Origin: Myxococcales bacterium
GTDB taxonomy: Bacteria > Lernaellota > Lernaellaia > Lernaellales > Lernaellaceae
Length of the DNA: 64,000 nt
Assembly (NCBI GenBank): GCA_012517325.1
Contig: JAAYVF010000041.1
Location: 1 to 64,000 of the forward strand
Reading direction: 5' to 3'
The translations under genes were made by a program, and so were the position numbers. The notes under the pieces are model-generated. The model was not told where the DNA came from. It saw only the letters and a program-made list of their open reading frames with translations, and did not search any database. Below are positions 54,316-63,726 of the stretch, piece after piece (the first letter of the stretch is position 1; every line of letters begins with the position of its first letter).

Positions 54316-56513
54316 GCCAGAGAGTAGCCGTCGTCGGCGTCGGCATGACGAAATTCATGCGCCGGGCCAAGGAATCCCCCGGCGAGTTGGCGGCCAGCGC
54401 GGTCCGCATGGCCCTGGACGATGCCGGAATGGAAATCGACGAGATCGACGCCGTGTGCCTCGGTACGGCCCCGGATGCCTTCGACGGCATTCACATGAAG
54501 GGCGAACACCTGATCGCGGGCGCCGGCGCCTCCAACAAGCCGTACCTGCGGCATTACGTGGGCGGCGCGACAGGCGTGATGAGCCCGATCCACGGGTGGA
54601 TGCACGTCGCTTCCGGCAAATTCAACTCGTGTCTGGTGATCTGCGAAGAAAAGATGTCGCCGTGCAGCCCGCACCCCGCCGGCGCCTTCCTCACCATCTT
54701 CGACCGCGTGACCGAGCAGCCGCTGCAACTCACGCTGATCCACATCTTCGCGCTCGAGATGGCGCGCTTCATGCACGCCTACGGGTACACCGAGGAAGAC
54801 ATCGCGCGGGTGTCGGTGAACAACAAGCGCAACGCGCTGGATCACCCGGCCGCGCAGATCGCCGAGAACCTGACCGTGGCCGACGTTATGAATTCGACGC
54901 TGCTGTCCTGGCCGGTGAAACGCCTCGACATCAGCCCGACTTCCGATGCGGCGGTGGCGATCATCCTCACCAACGAACGCGTGGCGCGGGCCAAGAAGCC
55001 GGCGCCGGTGTTCATCGACGGCGTCGGCTTCCGGCTCGACACCGCCTATTGGTGCACGCGCGACCTGGCCTATCCGAATTACGTCGCCATGGCCGCGCAG
55101 GACGCCTACAAAATGGCCGGCGTCGTCAACCCCGTGAAGGACATCGACATCTTCGAGCCGTACGATCCGTTCGATTACAAGGCGCTGCATCACATGAACG
55201 GCCTGCTGCTCGACAAGACCGGCAAGACCGTCAAGGACCTGCTGTTCTCCGGCGCCTTCGACCGCGCCAGCGGCACGCATCCGCTATGCCCGTCGGGCGG
55301 CGCGCTCGGCGTCGGCAACCCGATCGCCGCGACCGGCCTGATGAAAATCGCCGAGTTGTACTTCCAACTTAGCGGGCAGGCCGGCAAACGGCAGATTCAA
55401 CGGCCCATCCGGCGCGGCGTCGCGCAAGCTTGGGGCGATCTGATGCAGGTCGGCACCGTCGTGGTGATGAGTTCCGAAGGCGCGCCGCCGCACGCCGTCG
55501 GCCACTGGAACAAAATGGAAAAAGCGGACCTGCCGGGCACGCCGCTGAAGAAGATCACCGACGTGCCGTACATCGCCGAGACGCCCGACCTGCGTTACGC
55601 GTGGGACAACGGCTTCGCCATGACGACCTACCTGGACGGTCTGAAGCAGGGCAAGATTCGCGGCAGCTACTGCCGGGGCACCGACCGGATGATGATTCCG
55701 CCGCGGGCCTTCAGCGAAATCGACAACCTCAACCCGGTGTTCGACTACTTCAACCTGCCCGACACCGGCACCGTGCAGACCTATACGATCAGCCACGTCA
55801 ATTGGGATTCCTCGCCGTTGCCCGACGGCCAGGTCAACATCTTCGCCGTGATCGCCATCGACAACGCCGGCGAGCACATGGGCCTGGTGCACCTGCTGCG
55901 CGACGTCGATCCCAAGGACGTGCACATCGGCATGAAGGTCAAGGCGGTCTGGAAGAAAGCCGAGGAACGCGTCGGCTCGATCATGGACATCCTGTATTTC
56001 ACGCCGCTGGGCAAACGCGCCAAGATCGACGGATCGATCGAAGCGATCAAACCGGTCGAACTCGACGCCACGACCGCCGGCTATTGGCCCGGTAAGATCC
56101 CGCTCAATTACTTGTACACCGCCGGTCTGGCCGGGGTGAAGTTCTACAAGGATCTGGCCGCCGGCAAAATCACCGGCACCTGGAACGAGGAACTGGAAGC
56201 GACGGTGATTCCGCCCATGGCGTTCGACGAGAATTCGATGGACCTGCTCAATCCCGAGAGCGAGGCGCGGGCCGTCGATCCGGCTTCGGGCTACATCGAA
56301 TCGTTCAGCATCGTGTACGAGGACCGCAAGGGACACCTGCTCGCGGAACCGGTGGTGATCGTGCAAGTGGCCTTCGCCGACGTCGTCGGTTCGATCTTCG
56401 GCCGCCTGGACGTGAAGGAAGGCGACGAGTTCGGCATCGGCGATCCGGTCGTGTTGGTCAAGAGCAAGAAGATTAACGGTCCGGACGACGTGAAGTTCCG
56501 CCTGCGGAAATAA
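54312..56513 (+). CDS. Thiolase-fold / tandem DUF35 fusion protein
   Basis: 733 residues. Residues 1 to about 400 are a thiolase fold (RVAVVGVGMTKFMRR, EEDIARVSVNNKRNALDHP) in which the nucleophile Cys position is Gly (YVGGATG) and the His block is GGALGVGNP with Asn336 in place of His. Residues about 425-575 form a DUF35 module: a rubredoxin-like ribbon with only one Cys left (Cys454, KIRGSYCRGTDRMMIPPRAF) and an OB fold (about 480-560). Residues about 600-725 are a second DUF35-like module with no ribbon Cys (IPPMAFDENSMD). In known systems DUF35 proteins carry or channel acyl-CoA for thiolases and aldolases. The fusion with two modules is unusual. Confidence 0.72.
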   Translation: MSQRVAVVGVGMTKFMRRAKESPGELAASAVRMALDDAGMEIDEIDAVCLGTAPDAFDGIHMKGEHLIAGAGASNKPYLRHYVGGATGVMSPIHGWMHVASGKFNSCLVICEEKMSPCSPHPAGAFLTIFDRVTEQPLQLTLIHIFALEMARFMHAYGYTEEDIARVSVNNKRNALDHPAAQIAENLTVADVMNSTLLSWPVKRLDISPTSDAAVAIILTNERVARAKKPAPVFIDGVGFRLDTAYWCTRDLAYPNYVAMAAQDAYKMAGVVNPVKDIDIFEPYDPFDYKALHHMNGLLLDKTGKTVKDLLFSGAFDRASGTHPLCPSGGALGVGNPIAATGLMKIAELYFQLSGQAGKRQIQRPIRRGVAQAWGDLMQVGTVVVMSSEGAPPHAVGHWNKMEKADLPGTPLKKITDVPYIAETPDLRYAWDNGFAMTTYLDGLKQGKIRGSYCRGTDRMMIPPRAFSEIDNLNPVFDYFNLPDTGTVQTYTISHVNWDSSPLPDGQVNIFAVIAIDNAGEHMGLVHLLRDVDPKDVHIGMKVKAVWKKAEERVGSIMDILYFTPLGKRAKIDGSIEAIKPVELDATTAGYWPGKIPLNYLYTAGLAGVKFYKDLAAGKITGTWNEELEATVIPPMAFDENSMDLLNPESEARAVDPASGYIESFSIVYEDRKGHLLAEPVVIVQVAFADVVGSIFGRLDVKEGDEFGIGDPVVLVKSKKINGPDDVKFRLRK

Positions 56514-56528
56514 ACGCCATTAAATTGA

Positions 56529-56564
56529 AACGGCCCGGGGCGCAGGCTCCGGGCCGTTCTTTTT
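56529..56564. terminator. Strong bidirectional terminator between converging acyl-CoA genes
   Basis: AACGGCCCGG (56529-56538) pairs perfectly with CCGGGCCGTT (56549-56558) and is followed by CTTTTT on the plus strand; on the minus strand the stem is followed by TCAATTTA. It separates the thiolase-fold pair from the mutase operon. Confidence 0.85.
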
Positions 56565-56573
56565 ACGGATGGA

Positions 56574-56981
56574 TTACTCGACCTGCCGTGGCTCGACGAC
56601 CGTCTTGACGAAATCGACGATCTCCTGGATCGGGGTGCCGGGGGTAAACAACGCGGCCACACCCTTCTCTTTCAGCCCCGCGATGTCGACCTCGGGAATG
56701 ATCCCGCCGCCGAACACGATGATGTCGCCGGCCCCTTTTTCTTGCAGCAGGCGGATCACCTCGGGAAACAGATAATTGTGGGCGCCGGAAAGAATGGAAA
56801 GCCCGACGGCGTCGACGTCTTCCTGGATGGCGGTATTGACGATCATTTCCGGCGTCTGATGCAGGCCGGTATAAATGACTTCGTAGCCGGCATCGCGCAA
56901 AGCGCGCGCGACGATCTTGGCGCCGCGGTCGTGTCCGTCCAGGCCCGGCTTGCCGATTAATATGCGGATTTTGCGATTCAT
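56574..56981 (-). CDS. Cobalamin-binding small subunit of acyl-CoA mutase
   Basis: 135 residues, a stand-alone B12-binding Rossmann domain. [18 protein letters not shown] holds the DxHxxG signature whose His ligates cobalt, with GLSILSGAH and VFGGGIIP forming the nucleotide-tail groove. The length equals that of IcmB and HcmB. GGGGAGGG precedes the ATG, 85 bases after the large-subunit stop. With the large subunit it should make a two-chain mutase of the isobutyryl-CoA mutase type. Confidence 0.93.
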   Translation of the reverse strand: MNRKIRILIGKPGLDGHDRGAKIVARALRDAGYEVIYTGLHQTPEMIVNTAIQEDVDAVGLSILSGAHNYLFPEVIRLLQEKGAGDIIVFGGGIIPEVDIAGLKEKGVAALFTPGTPIQEIVDFVKTVVEPRQVE

Positions 56982-57066
56982 CGCACCCTCCCCTGAATCC
57001 TGTATTGCGACTGCACTACGATCGCACCACTGATCAACGAGCCGAAACGGCCGGTTGCAAATCCGG

Positions 57067-58701
57067 CTAGAGATAGGCCGGATCGGAATATTCGCCGAAA
57101 ACTTCGCGCAGCCGGTTGATGATTTCGCCCAGGCTGGCGTAACTCCGGACGCAATCCAGAATCGCCGGCATCAGGTTGCCGCCGTTGACGGCGGTTTCTT
57201 TCAAGGCGCGCAGGTTTTTCGCCACGGCCTCGTTGTCGCGGTTTTCCCGGACGCGCTGCAGATTCTCCACCTGGCGTTTTTCGATCGCTTCGTCGATGTA
57301 AAGCGTGTCGATGTTGATCGCTTCCTCGGTGGCGAATTTATTGACCGCGACGATGGTCTTTTCGTTCTTGTCGACCTGCTGCTGATAGTGATAGGCGGCG
57401 TTGCTGATTTCCCGTTGCGGGTAACCGCGCTCGATGGCGCGGATCATGCCGCCCATTTCGTCGATCTTGCGGATGTACTCCAGGGCGTCGGCTTCCAGGC
57501 GATTGGTCAGCGACTCGACGAAGTACGAGCCGCCGAGCGGGTCGATCACGTTCGCCACGCCGCTTTCCTCCGCCAGGATTTGCTGGGTGCGCAGCGCGAC
57601 GGTCACCGCCTGTTCGGTCGGCAGCGCCAGGGTTTCGTCCAGGCTGTTGGTGTGCAGGCTTTGGGTGCCGCCGATGACCGCGGCCAGCGCCTGGATCGTG
57701 GTGCGGACGATGTTGATGAGCGGTTGTTGCGCGGTCAGGCTGCAACCGGCGGTCTGTGTGTGAAAACGCAGCAGCCACGAACGGGGATTCTTGGCGCCGA
57801 TTTCTTCTTTCATGAAGCGCGACCAGATGCGCCGCGCCGCCCGGTACTTGGCGATTTCCTCGAAGAAGTCGCTGTGGGCGTTGAAGAAGAACGACAGCCG
57901 GGGCGCGAAAACGTCGGGGTCCATGCCGGCGGCGATCGCGGCCTTGACGTAGGTCATGCCGTCGCACAGCGTAAACGCCAGCTCCTGCACGGCGGTGCTG
58001 CCCGCCTCGCGGATGTGGTAGCCGCTGATGCTGATCGTGTTCCAGTTGGGAACTTTCTCGGCCGTGAATTTCATCACGTCGACGATGATCTTCAGGCTCG
58101 GTTCCGGCGGATAGATCCAGGTTTTCTGCGCGATGTATTCCTTGAGCATGTCGTTCTGGATTGTGCCGCCGACCTTGTCCCAGCTCACGCCCTGTTTTTC
58201 GGCGACGGCCAGGTACATCGCCAATAAAATCGGCGCCGGCGGATTGATCGTCATGCTCGTGGTGATCTGATCGAGCGGAATGCCGCTGAAGAGCTGTTCC
58301 ATGTCGGCGAGCGTATCGATGGCCACGCCGCACTTGCCGACTTCGCCGCGGCTGCGCGGATCGTCGGAGTCGCGGCCGTACAGCGTCGGAAAATCGAAAG
58401 CCACCGACAGGCCGGTCGTGCCGTTGGCCAGCAGGTACTTGTAACGCTCGTTGGTTTCCTTGGCGGTGCCGAAGCCGGAAAACTGCCGCATGGTCCAGGT
58501 GCGGCCGCGATACATGGTGTTGTGAATGCCCCGCGTGTAGGGGTAATCGCCGGGTTGTCCCAAATCACGGTGATAATCGAAGTCGGGCAAATCCTCCGGA
58601 GTGTAAAGCGGGTCGACCGGCAGATCCGACAAGGTCGTGAAGCTGCGCTCGAGCTTCGGGCTGGCCGCGAATTTTTCCAGCCATTCCTTCTTGCTTACCA
58701 T
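57067..58701 (-). CDS. Acyl-CoA mutase large subunit, isobutyryl-CoA-mutase-like
   Basis: 544 residues, the TIM-barrel substrate domain of B12 mutases without its own cobalamin domain. [19 protein letters not shown] and [21 protein letters not shown] are the two substrate-binding blocks. In methylmalonyl-CoA mutase the first block has Tyr (RQY) and the second has Arg (VRN/AR); here they are Phe and Gln, exactly the pair that defines isobutyryl-CoA mutase. The start of the substrate loop reads IHNTMY, so the usual Tyr of YPTMY is His. The His of [12 protein letters not shown] is kept. It overlaps the FadL-like gene by seven bases. Confidence 0.85.
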   Translation of the reverse strand: MVSKKEWLEKFAASPKLERSFTTLSDLPVDPLYTPEDLPDFDYHRDLGQPGDYPYTRGIHNTMYRGRTWTMRQFSGFGTAKETNERYKYLLANGTTGLSVAFDFPTLYGRDSDDPRSRGEVGKCGVAIDTLADMEQLFSGIPLDQITTSMTINPPAPILLAMYLAVAEKQGVSWDKVGGTIQNDMLKEYIAQKTWIYPPEPSLKIIVDVMKFTAEKVPNWNTISISGYHIREAGSTAVQELAFTLCDGMTYVKAAIAAGMDPDVFAPRLSFFFNAHSDFFEEIAKYRAARRIWSRFMKEEIGAKNPRSWLLRFHTQTAGCSLTAQQPLINIVRTTIQALAAVIGGTQSLHTNSLDETLALPTEQAVTVALRTQQILAEESGVANVIDPLGGSYFVESLTNRLEADALEYIRKIDEMGGMIRAIERGYPQREISNAAYHYQQQVDKNEKTIVAVNKFATEEAINIDTLYIDEAIEKRQVENLQRVRENRDNEAVAKNLRALKETAVNGGNLMPAILDCVRSYASLGEIINRLREVFGEYSDPAYL

Positions 58702-60011
58702 GGCCTCTTTCCGTTGTAGGCTTGATACATCCGTTCGAAGTTGAACGTGACCGCGCCGACGAACATGTCGTAGCTCGTTTTATAACGTCCGCGGCCGTCG
58801 TCGAGGCCGCTTTCGAAACTGCCGTCCGGCGGCGGAGTTTGAATGTCGTACTGATAGATGTGCGCGTAGCCCATGTCGATGTCCATGCCGAAATAGCGCA
58901 TCGTCAGGCCGGTGCCGAAAAAGTGCCGATCGGTTTCCGTGCCGCTGATTTTCGGCGGGTTCGCGGAATCCTCGTATTGGTAACCGCCGTGGAACCACCA
59001 GTGATCGTTCAGCCGGTAGGTGCCGCCGAGCCGGTAATTCCAGGTGTCCTGCCATTGCAGCGGGTATTTGAAGTCGGCCAGGATTTCCTCGCCTTCCAGA
59101 TCGACGTCGTAGTACGGCAGCATGGTCCAGGGAATGAAGCTGACATCGAATTCGACGTCGAATTTTTCGGGATACATGAACCGCACGCCGCCGCGGTAGA
59201 TCGGCGGATAGTTGAGCGGCAGGCGGATTTTGTCGGTGAAGGTCTTCATGCCCAGAATCGTCGCGTACAGATCGGGCATCTCCGCCTTGACCCGGCCGAC
59301 GATCGTCACGTCGAACGACGGCAGGTAGGAAAAGCCGACTTCGAACCAGTTGGGAATCGGCGCGAAAACGACGCCCGCGCCCCAACTGGGAACGTATTCC
59401 GTCCAGGCGGAAAACTCGCCGGTGACGTCAAAGGACGGATTGCGGTCTTTCAACACCGAGAAGCCGTAGTAGTTGATCAACTTGAAGTTGACCACGCTGG
59501 CTTTGGCGCCGACGCGCACCCAATCGGTCGGGTTCCAGGCCACGGCCAGCGATTGATAGACCTGGATCGCGTTGCTCTCGATGATGTTGTAGCGCTGCGG
59601 GCCGCGTTCCGGCCAGCGGTTGGTGGTGCCGTAGGGACCGTAGGCGCCGTAGGCGAACGTCCAATGCTTCAAGCCGAAATCGCTGGAAATCGCCGCGGTC
59701 TGGATCGGATCGAACGGGTTGAGATTGCGCACGGCGGATTGATACGGTTCGCGCCGGTAATAGGTGTGCTGAATATCATAATTGACGCAGAAATAGACGT
59801 TGGTGCCGTCGACATTGGCGATATTGGCCATGTTGACGTAGAGCGCCGACAAATCGTTGCCGCCCAGCACGTTGGCGCCGCCGCGCATCAACGAACGGGC
59901 GCCCAGTTCCGGATGGAAAAATCCGCTGGCGAAAACGAGTTGAGGAACGAAAAGAAAAACGGCGAGCAACAAGTAGATCCTGAAGCGAGTGGCAAGAGCA
60001 AGTGTGATCAT
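58695..60011 (-). CDS. FadL/TodX-family outer-membrane hydrophobic-compound channel
   Basis: 438 residues. A signal peptide ([17 protein letters not shown]) is followed by the N-terminal [24 protein letters not shown] plug segment typical of OMPP1/FadL/TodX, then an amphipathic beta-barrel ending in an aromatic ([16 protein letters not shown]). FadL-type barrels take up long-chain fatty acids or hydrocarbons by lateral diffusion. It is first in the operon and overlaps the mutase large subunit, which links uptake of a hydrophobic substrate to acyl-CoA rearrangement. Confidence 0.82.
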   Translation of the reverse strand: MITLALATRFRIYLLLAVFLFVPQLVFASGFFHPELGARSLMRGGANVLGGNDLSALYVNMANIANVDGTNVYFCVNYDIQHTYYRREPYQSAVRNLNPFDPIQTAAISSDFGLKHWTFAYGAYGPYGTTNRWPERGPQRYNIIESNAIQVYQSLAVAWNPTDWVRVGAKASVVNFKLINYYGFSVLKDRNPSFDVTGEFSAWTEYVPSWGAGVVFAPIPNWFEVGFSYLPSFDVTIVGRVKAEMPDLYATILGMKTFTDKIRLPLNYPPIYRGGVRFMYPEKFDVEFDVSFIPWTMLPYYDVDLEGEEILADFKYPLQWQDTWNYRLGGTYRLNDHWWFHGGYQYEDSANPPKISGTETDRHFFGTGLTMRYFGMDIDMGYAHIYQYDIQTPPPDGSFESGLDDGRGRYKTSYDMFVGAVTFNFERMYQAYNGKRPW

Positions 60012-60244
60012 CCGATCCTCTGTTGTTGGCTCGAGTTAAGAACAGATGAAAGCATGCCTACGCTCATCAAAAATCACCGAGTTAAATGTGCGGGTTGGCG
60101 CCGCGAAGCGCCTCGGCCAGAAAAATCGACCTTACTTATCATCCATCGCTTGGAATGTCAAATGTTTGGAATTTCCGGGCTTCTCGCCGGTCGCGCGGCG
60201 AAAAAACTGGACAGAATCGGACCTTTTCCGTATATTGCCGGACC

Positions 60245-61486
60245 ATGAATTTTCTAAACGAACACGCTCGCGCCGTGCACACAGCGCCGATCCTGCTGGC
60301 GATGATCGAATCGCCCGCCAAGTTCAGTGAACTTTTCGAACAATACCGGGCTCAGGACGGGTTGATCGACGGCAAATTCCTCGACCAATTGCCGCTCGCC
60401 CGGCAGGTCTGGCAACGGCTGGCGGAATCCGAGACCGTTGCCGCGATCTTGGCATTGCCCCTCGCGTTCCGCGAAGCGATCTTTTTCGGCTTGCGCCGCG
60501 ACGGCCGCGCTGATCTGCTGGCGGCCTGCCTGGAAAACACCGCGGATAAAGCGCTCATCAAGCAGTTGAAACGGGTGCTCTACGAAATGAAACAAGAGGG
60601 GCATGAAATCGCCGAACGGCGTAAGAAAGCGCCCTTGTTTCGCAAAAACGCCGAGACTCCCCCCAACGAGGAAATTCCCTGCTACGTTTCCGTGGTGGAC
60701 GGGCGCAACGAGCGGATTCTCGTTCTGAACGAAACGGTTCGCGCTGGCGTGCGGACGCTGCAGGTTTACGACCGCGAGGGCCGGGCGATCGTCCATTTCT
60801 TCTCGGAAGAAACCAGCCGAAAAAAAGTGCGGGCTTTCATCAACGATTTGCAACAACTGCGCCAGGTGCCGCTGTTCGAGATCCCCCTCGCCTACGCACA
60901 GTACCTATTGCAAAAGTTGAATCGTCGCGCCGAACGCGCCGGCACCGCTTTTCCCGCCGGATACGTCTCCGCGATTTCGCGCCTGAAACTGCCGGAGGTT
61001 GCCGAACGTCACCCCTACCGTGAACTGGTGGACGGCCAGGCCGTGATGGAAAAGTTGACCGCCCTGCAAAGCAGCGGCGAACTTCATCGCGAACCGGAGT
61101 TCGCCTATTGGGTCTGCGACCGCGAAGCGCTGCTGGCCTTCCAGACGGCGCTTCAGGATTTGGAGACGGGACTGCTGACACTTTCGGAAGAGCAAAAAAT
61201 GGAGCAGATCGAAATCCGCCTCAGGCGGACGATCGATCAATTTTTCACGCCGGATCGACGGGAAATCTACGCGGATCGGTTGCGCGACGCTGCCTATCAA
61301 TTGGCCCGGCGTGACGCCCCGGGACAAGCCGTGACCGCCGCGGCGCTGGCGCTCCACCTTGAGGCGCCGGACAACCCTCCCGGCGAGGTGCCCTTCTTTC
61401 GGTTCATGCTGCTGAAATTGCTTCCCTTGAATCCAAGCGGCGCGAAACCGCCGGAGCCGGAAAACAAAAGCGGCTTGATTCTCTAA
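60245..61486 (+). CDS. Uncharacterised cytosolic protein
   Basis: 413 residues from the ATG at 60245; the frame is open to 60086, but that stretch lies in the divergent intergenic region. Mostly helical with charged segments; a small beta domain near residues 145-200 (PCYVSVVDGRNERILVLNETV, RTLQVYDREGRAIVHFFSEETSRKKVRAF). The C-terminal half has LEEQ-type helices and DQFFTPDRREIYADRLRDAAYQLA, and a Pro-rich tail. No family was recognised. It converges with the aminotransferase, 23 bases apart. Confidence 0.65.
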   Translation: MNFLNEHARAVHTAPILLAMIESPAKFSELFEQYRAQDGLIDGKFLDQLPLARQVWQRLAESETVAAILALPLAFREAIFFGLRRDGRADLLAACLENTADKALIKQLKRVLYEMKQEGHEIAERRKKAPLFRKNAETPPNEEIPCYVSVVDGRNERILVLNETVRAGVRTLQVYDREGRAIVHFFSEETSRKKVRAFINDLQQLRQVPLFEIPLAYAQYLLQKLNRRAERAGTAFPAGYVSAISRLKLPEVAERHPYRELVDGQAVMEKLTALQSSGELHREPEFAYWVCDREALLAFQTALQDLETGLLTLSEEQKMEQIEIRLRRTIDQFFTPDRREIYADRLRDAAYQLARRDAPGQAVTAAALALHLEAPDNPPGEVPFFRFMLLKLLPLNPSGAKPPEPENKSGLIL

Positions 61487-61509
61487 CCCTTCGCGGAACC
61501 GGCCTCGAT

Positions 61510-62364
61510 TTAATAGCCGTTTTGTCGGATCCACGCACGGAAGATGCCCAGCAGTTTGCGGCTGATCGGTCCCGGCTGCCCGTCGGCGATCGGGCGGCCG
61601 TTGATACGGATCACCGGCAACACCTCGGCCGTGGTGCCCGAGAGAAACACTTCGTCGGCGGTCATCATTTCCTGTTCGGTCGCCGCGCGCTCTTCGACCG
61701 TCCAGCCGGCCCCGCGAATCAAGTCGATCAAGCAATTGCGGGTCACGCCGGACAGGATGTGTTCGTTCGCCGGATGGGTAAGGAAAACGCCGTGGCGGAT
61801 GACGAAAACGTTGGCCGCCGTCGCTTCGCGCACCAGACCGTCGGCAGCGATGAAAATCGCATCGTGGCAACCGGCGTCGAGCGCGGCCTGCTTCGCCAGG
61901 CAATTCGGCAATAGATTAATGGTTTTGATGTCCACTCGTCCCCAACGAAGATCCGGCTGCGTGAGACAGACGATTCCGGCGTCGAACAACGCCGGATCCA
62001 TTTCCGGAAAAGCGCGGACCGTGATGATGAGGTTCGGCTTGATCTGCGGCACGGGAAACGCGTGATTGCGCGGAGCCTCGCCGCGTGTGATTTGCAGGTA
62101 GACCTTGGCGCGCGGCATGGCGGCCGCCTGAAAAACCTGCCGGATCAGCCGGACGACTTCATCGACATCGACGTAGGACATCCGCACGTACGCCAGGCTG
62201 CGCCGCAGTCGTGCGATGTGTTCGTCGAACAAAAATAGCTTGTCGTGATAGCTGACGATGACTTCGTAAACGCCGTCGCCAAGCACCAGGCCGCGATCGT
62301 GAATCGAAACGCAAGCCTGATCGATCGGGGTGATTTTACCGTTGACGGATGCCAATTCAGGCAT
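61510..62364 (-). CDS. Class IV aminotransferase, D-amino acid aminotransferase-like
   Basis: 284 residues from the ATG at 62364 (GAAAGGA upstream; ten extra codons in frame lack a site). Fold-type IV PLP enzyme: the Schiff-base Lys lies in RVDIKTINLLPN, and GLVREATAANVFVI and LSGVTRNCLIDL bind the cofactor phosphate. The sequence is closest in style to D-alanine aminotransferase (Dat), which makes D-Glu and D-Ala for peptidoglycan, but branched-chain aminotransferase or aminodeoxychorismate lyase cannot be excluded without alignment. No pathway neighbours. Confidence 0.82.
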   Translation of the reverse strand: MPELASVNGKITPIDQACVSIHDRGLVLGDGVYEVIVSYHDKLFLFDEHIARLRRSLAYVRMSYVDVDEVVRLIRQVFQAAAMPRAKVYLQITRGEAPRNHAFPVPQIKPNLIITVRAFPEMDPALFDAGIVCLTQPDLRWGRVDIKTINLLPNCLAKQAALDAGCHDAIFIAADGLVREATAANVFVIRHGVFLTHPANEHILSGVTRNCLIDLIRGAGWTVEERAATEQEMMTADEVFLSGTTAEVLPVIRINGRPIADGQPGPISRKLLGIFRAWIRQNGY

Positions 62365-62701
62365 TGTTTTTCCTTTCAAGTGCTTATTAATCAAACAGTT
62401 GCGAATATATTATTAATAATCAGCATTAATATTTACGCCAAATAGGATGAAATTGCAAATAAATCTTAATTAAATGATTATACAATCTTCGTCCCGGCGG
62501 TTTATGGGTTGCATCGATACGACAACCGCATCGGGTTGCAAGTTCCCGAGTATTTTACCGTTACGACCGGAAACGATCGGCGCTTCTTTATACAATTCTC
62601 GGGAGAAAATGCAATGACGATTGACAGGTCTTCTTTTCTTCAGTGAAGATACGCCCTCTGATTTCAACCGCCGTATTTCACGGCTTTAAGAGGGAGTTCA
62701 C
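62365..62701. other. AT-rich intergenic region of 337 bases
   Basis: Between divergent genes. The first 120 bases are very AT-rich (ATATTATTAATAATCAGC at about 62406), plausible promoter DNA for both sides. A small hairpin GCCGT/ACGGC lies at 62670-62684, just before the AGAGGGAG ribosome-binding site of the next gene. No gene or known RNA element is recognised. Confidence 0.4.
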
Positions 62702-63481
62702 ATGCACCAACGCACATCGCTGTTCCTCCTGTTTACCTTGCTTTTATCGGCGACCTTCGGCATGGCCGCGCTTTGTTCGTCCGATGACGATGATGATAAC
62801 GATGACAGTGGCGACGACGACACTGCGGATGACGACCTCGTCGACGACGACAACGGCGACGACGACACTGCGGATGACGATGCGGCTGATGATGACGCGG
62901 CGGATGACGACGCCGCCGACGATGATGCAGCTGACGACGATGCCGCCGACGACGACAGCGGCGATGATGACGATGACGACGACGACAACGATGATGATAA
63001 CGACGATAACGACACCACGCCCCAGATGGGCTACGACGTCGGCGATAAAATGCCGGATTTTACACTGCTCGATCAGAAGGGCGACGAAGTTTCGCTGTAC
63101 GATTACGCCGGCAAGGTCATTCTTCTGGATACCTCGGCCATGTGGTGCGGCCCCTGTCAGCAGGACACTCCCAAGCTGGAAACCGATTACTACCAGGTCT
63201 ACAAGGATCAGGGTGACGGTTTCATGGTGCTGCAATTGATTCTGGCCAATTACAACGACAATCCGCCGACCCAGGCCGAATTGCTTGCCTGGGCGACCCT
63301 GTACGGCCTGACTTTCCCGGTGCTGGATGACAGCAGTTGGGACGTGACCTACCCATTGCACGGCGGATCGATTTCGATTCCGGCTTATGCCCTGCTCGAT
63401 CAGGAGGGCGTCATTCGGAAAAAGGAGGGATATCTGGTCTCCTATGACTCATTGATCGAAAGTTTGCTCGGTATCGACTGA
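62702..63481 (+). CDS. Secreted thioredoxin-fold protein with long Asp-rich linker
   Basis: 259 residues. A hydrophobic signal ends GMAALC, which only loosely fits a lipobox, so lipidation is uncertain. Residues about 28-103 are nearly all Asp with a DDDAA repeat. The C-terminal domain (about 110-259) is TlpA/AhpC-type thioredoxin: MPDFTLLDQKGDEVSLYDYAGKVILL, active-site WCGPC, and the cis-Pro region ISIPAYALLDQEG. It is likely a surface or periplasmic disulfide oxidoreductase on an acidic stalk. AGAGGGAG precedes the ATG. Confidence 0.8.
   Translation: MHQRTSLFLLFTLLLSATFGMAALCSSDDDDDNDDSGDDDTADDDLVDDDNGDDDTADDDAADDDAADDDAADDDAADDDAADDDSGDDDDDDDDNDDDNDDNDTTPQMGYDVGDKMPDFTLLDQKGDEVSLYDYAGKVILLDTSAMWCGPCQQDTPKLETDYYQVYKDQGDGFMVLQLILANYNDNPPTQAELLAWATLYGLTFPVLDDSSWDVTYPLHGGSISIPAYALLDQEGVIRKKEGYLVSYDSLIESLLGID
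62783..63013 (+). repeat. GAY-rich coding tract encoding Asp-rich linker
   Basis: About 230 bases of Asp codons with a 15-base unit (GAY GAY GAY GCN GCN) repeated in tandem in the middle. The third codon positions differ between units, so the pattern is kept at protein level and is not a fresh slippage product. Confidence 0.7.
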
Positions 63482-63513
63482 CAGAGCGGTGACCCCCATC
63501 AGATGAACAAGCA

Positions 63514-63537
63514 TGGGGTCGGCCTACGCCGGCCCCA
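63514..63537 (+). terminator. Putative terminator after the thioredoxin-fold gene
   Basis: TGGGGTCGGC (63514-63523) pairs with GCCGGCCCCA (63528-63537), with one G-U pair and a short loop. A T-rich stretch (ATTTCTTTTT) follows about 12 bases on, rather than at once, so efficiency is uncertain. Confidence 0.45.
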
Positions 63538-63726
63538 GACTGCTGACATTTCTTTTTCATCACCGTTTCGACAACGGGAGCTGCCTTCCGGGCGGATGCC
63601 ATTGACTTTCTCCCATCTGCGCCGAAAATAATTATCGATTTGCCGGTTCGGAAAAAAATGAGGCCGAGCAATGCAACCTTTCTCGGGAAGAAAATCAACT
63701 ACCCCTTTACCGCAAAAGGAGCGCCC

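Noticed and set aside
62783-63013. Tandem repeat taken for a CRISPR-like array
   Set aside because: It is a coding low-complexity tract without constant repeats and unique spacers.
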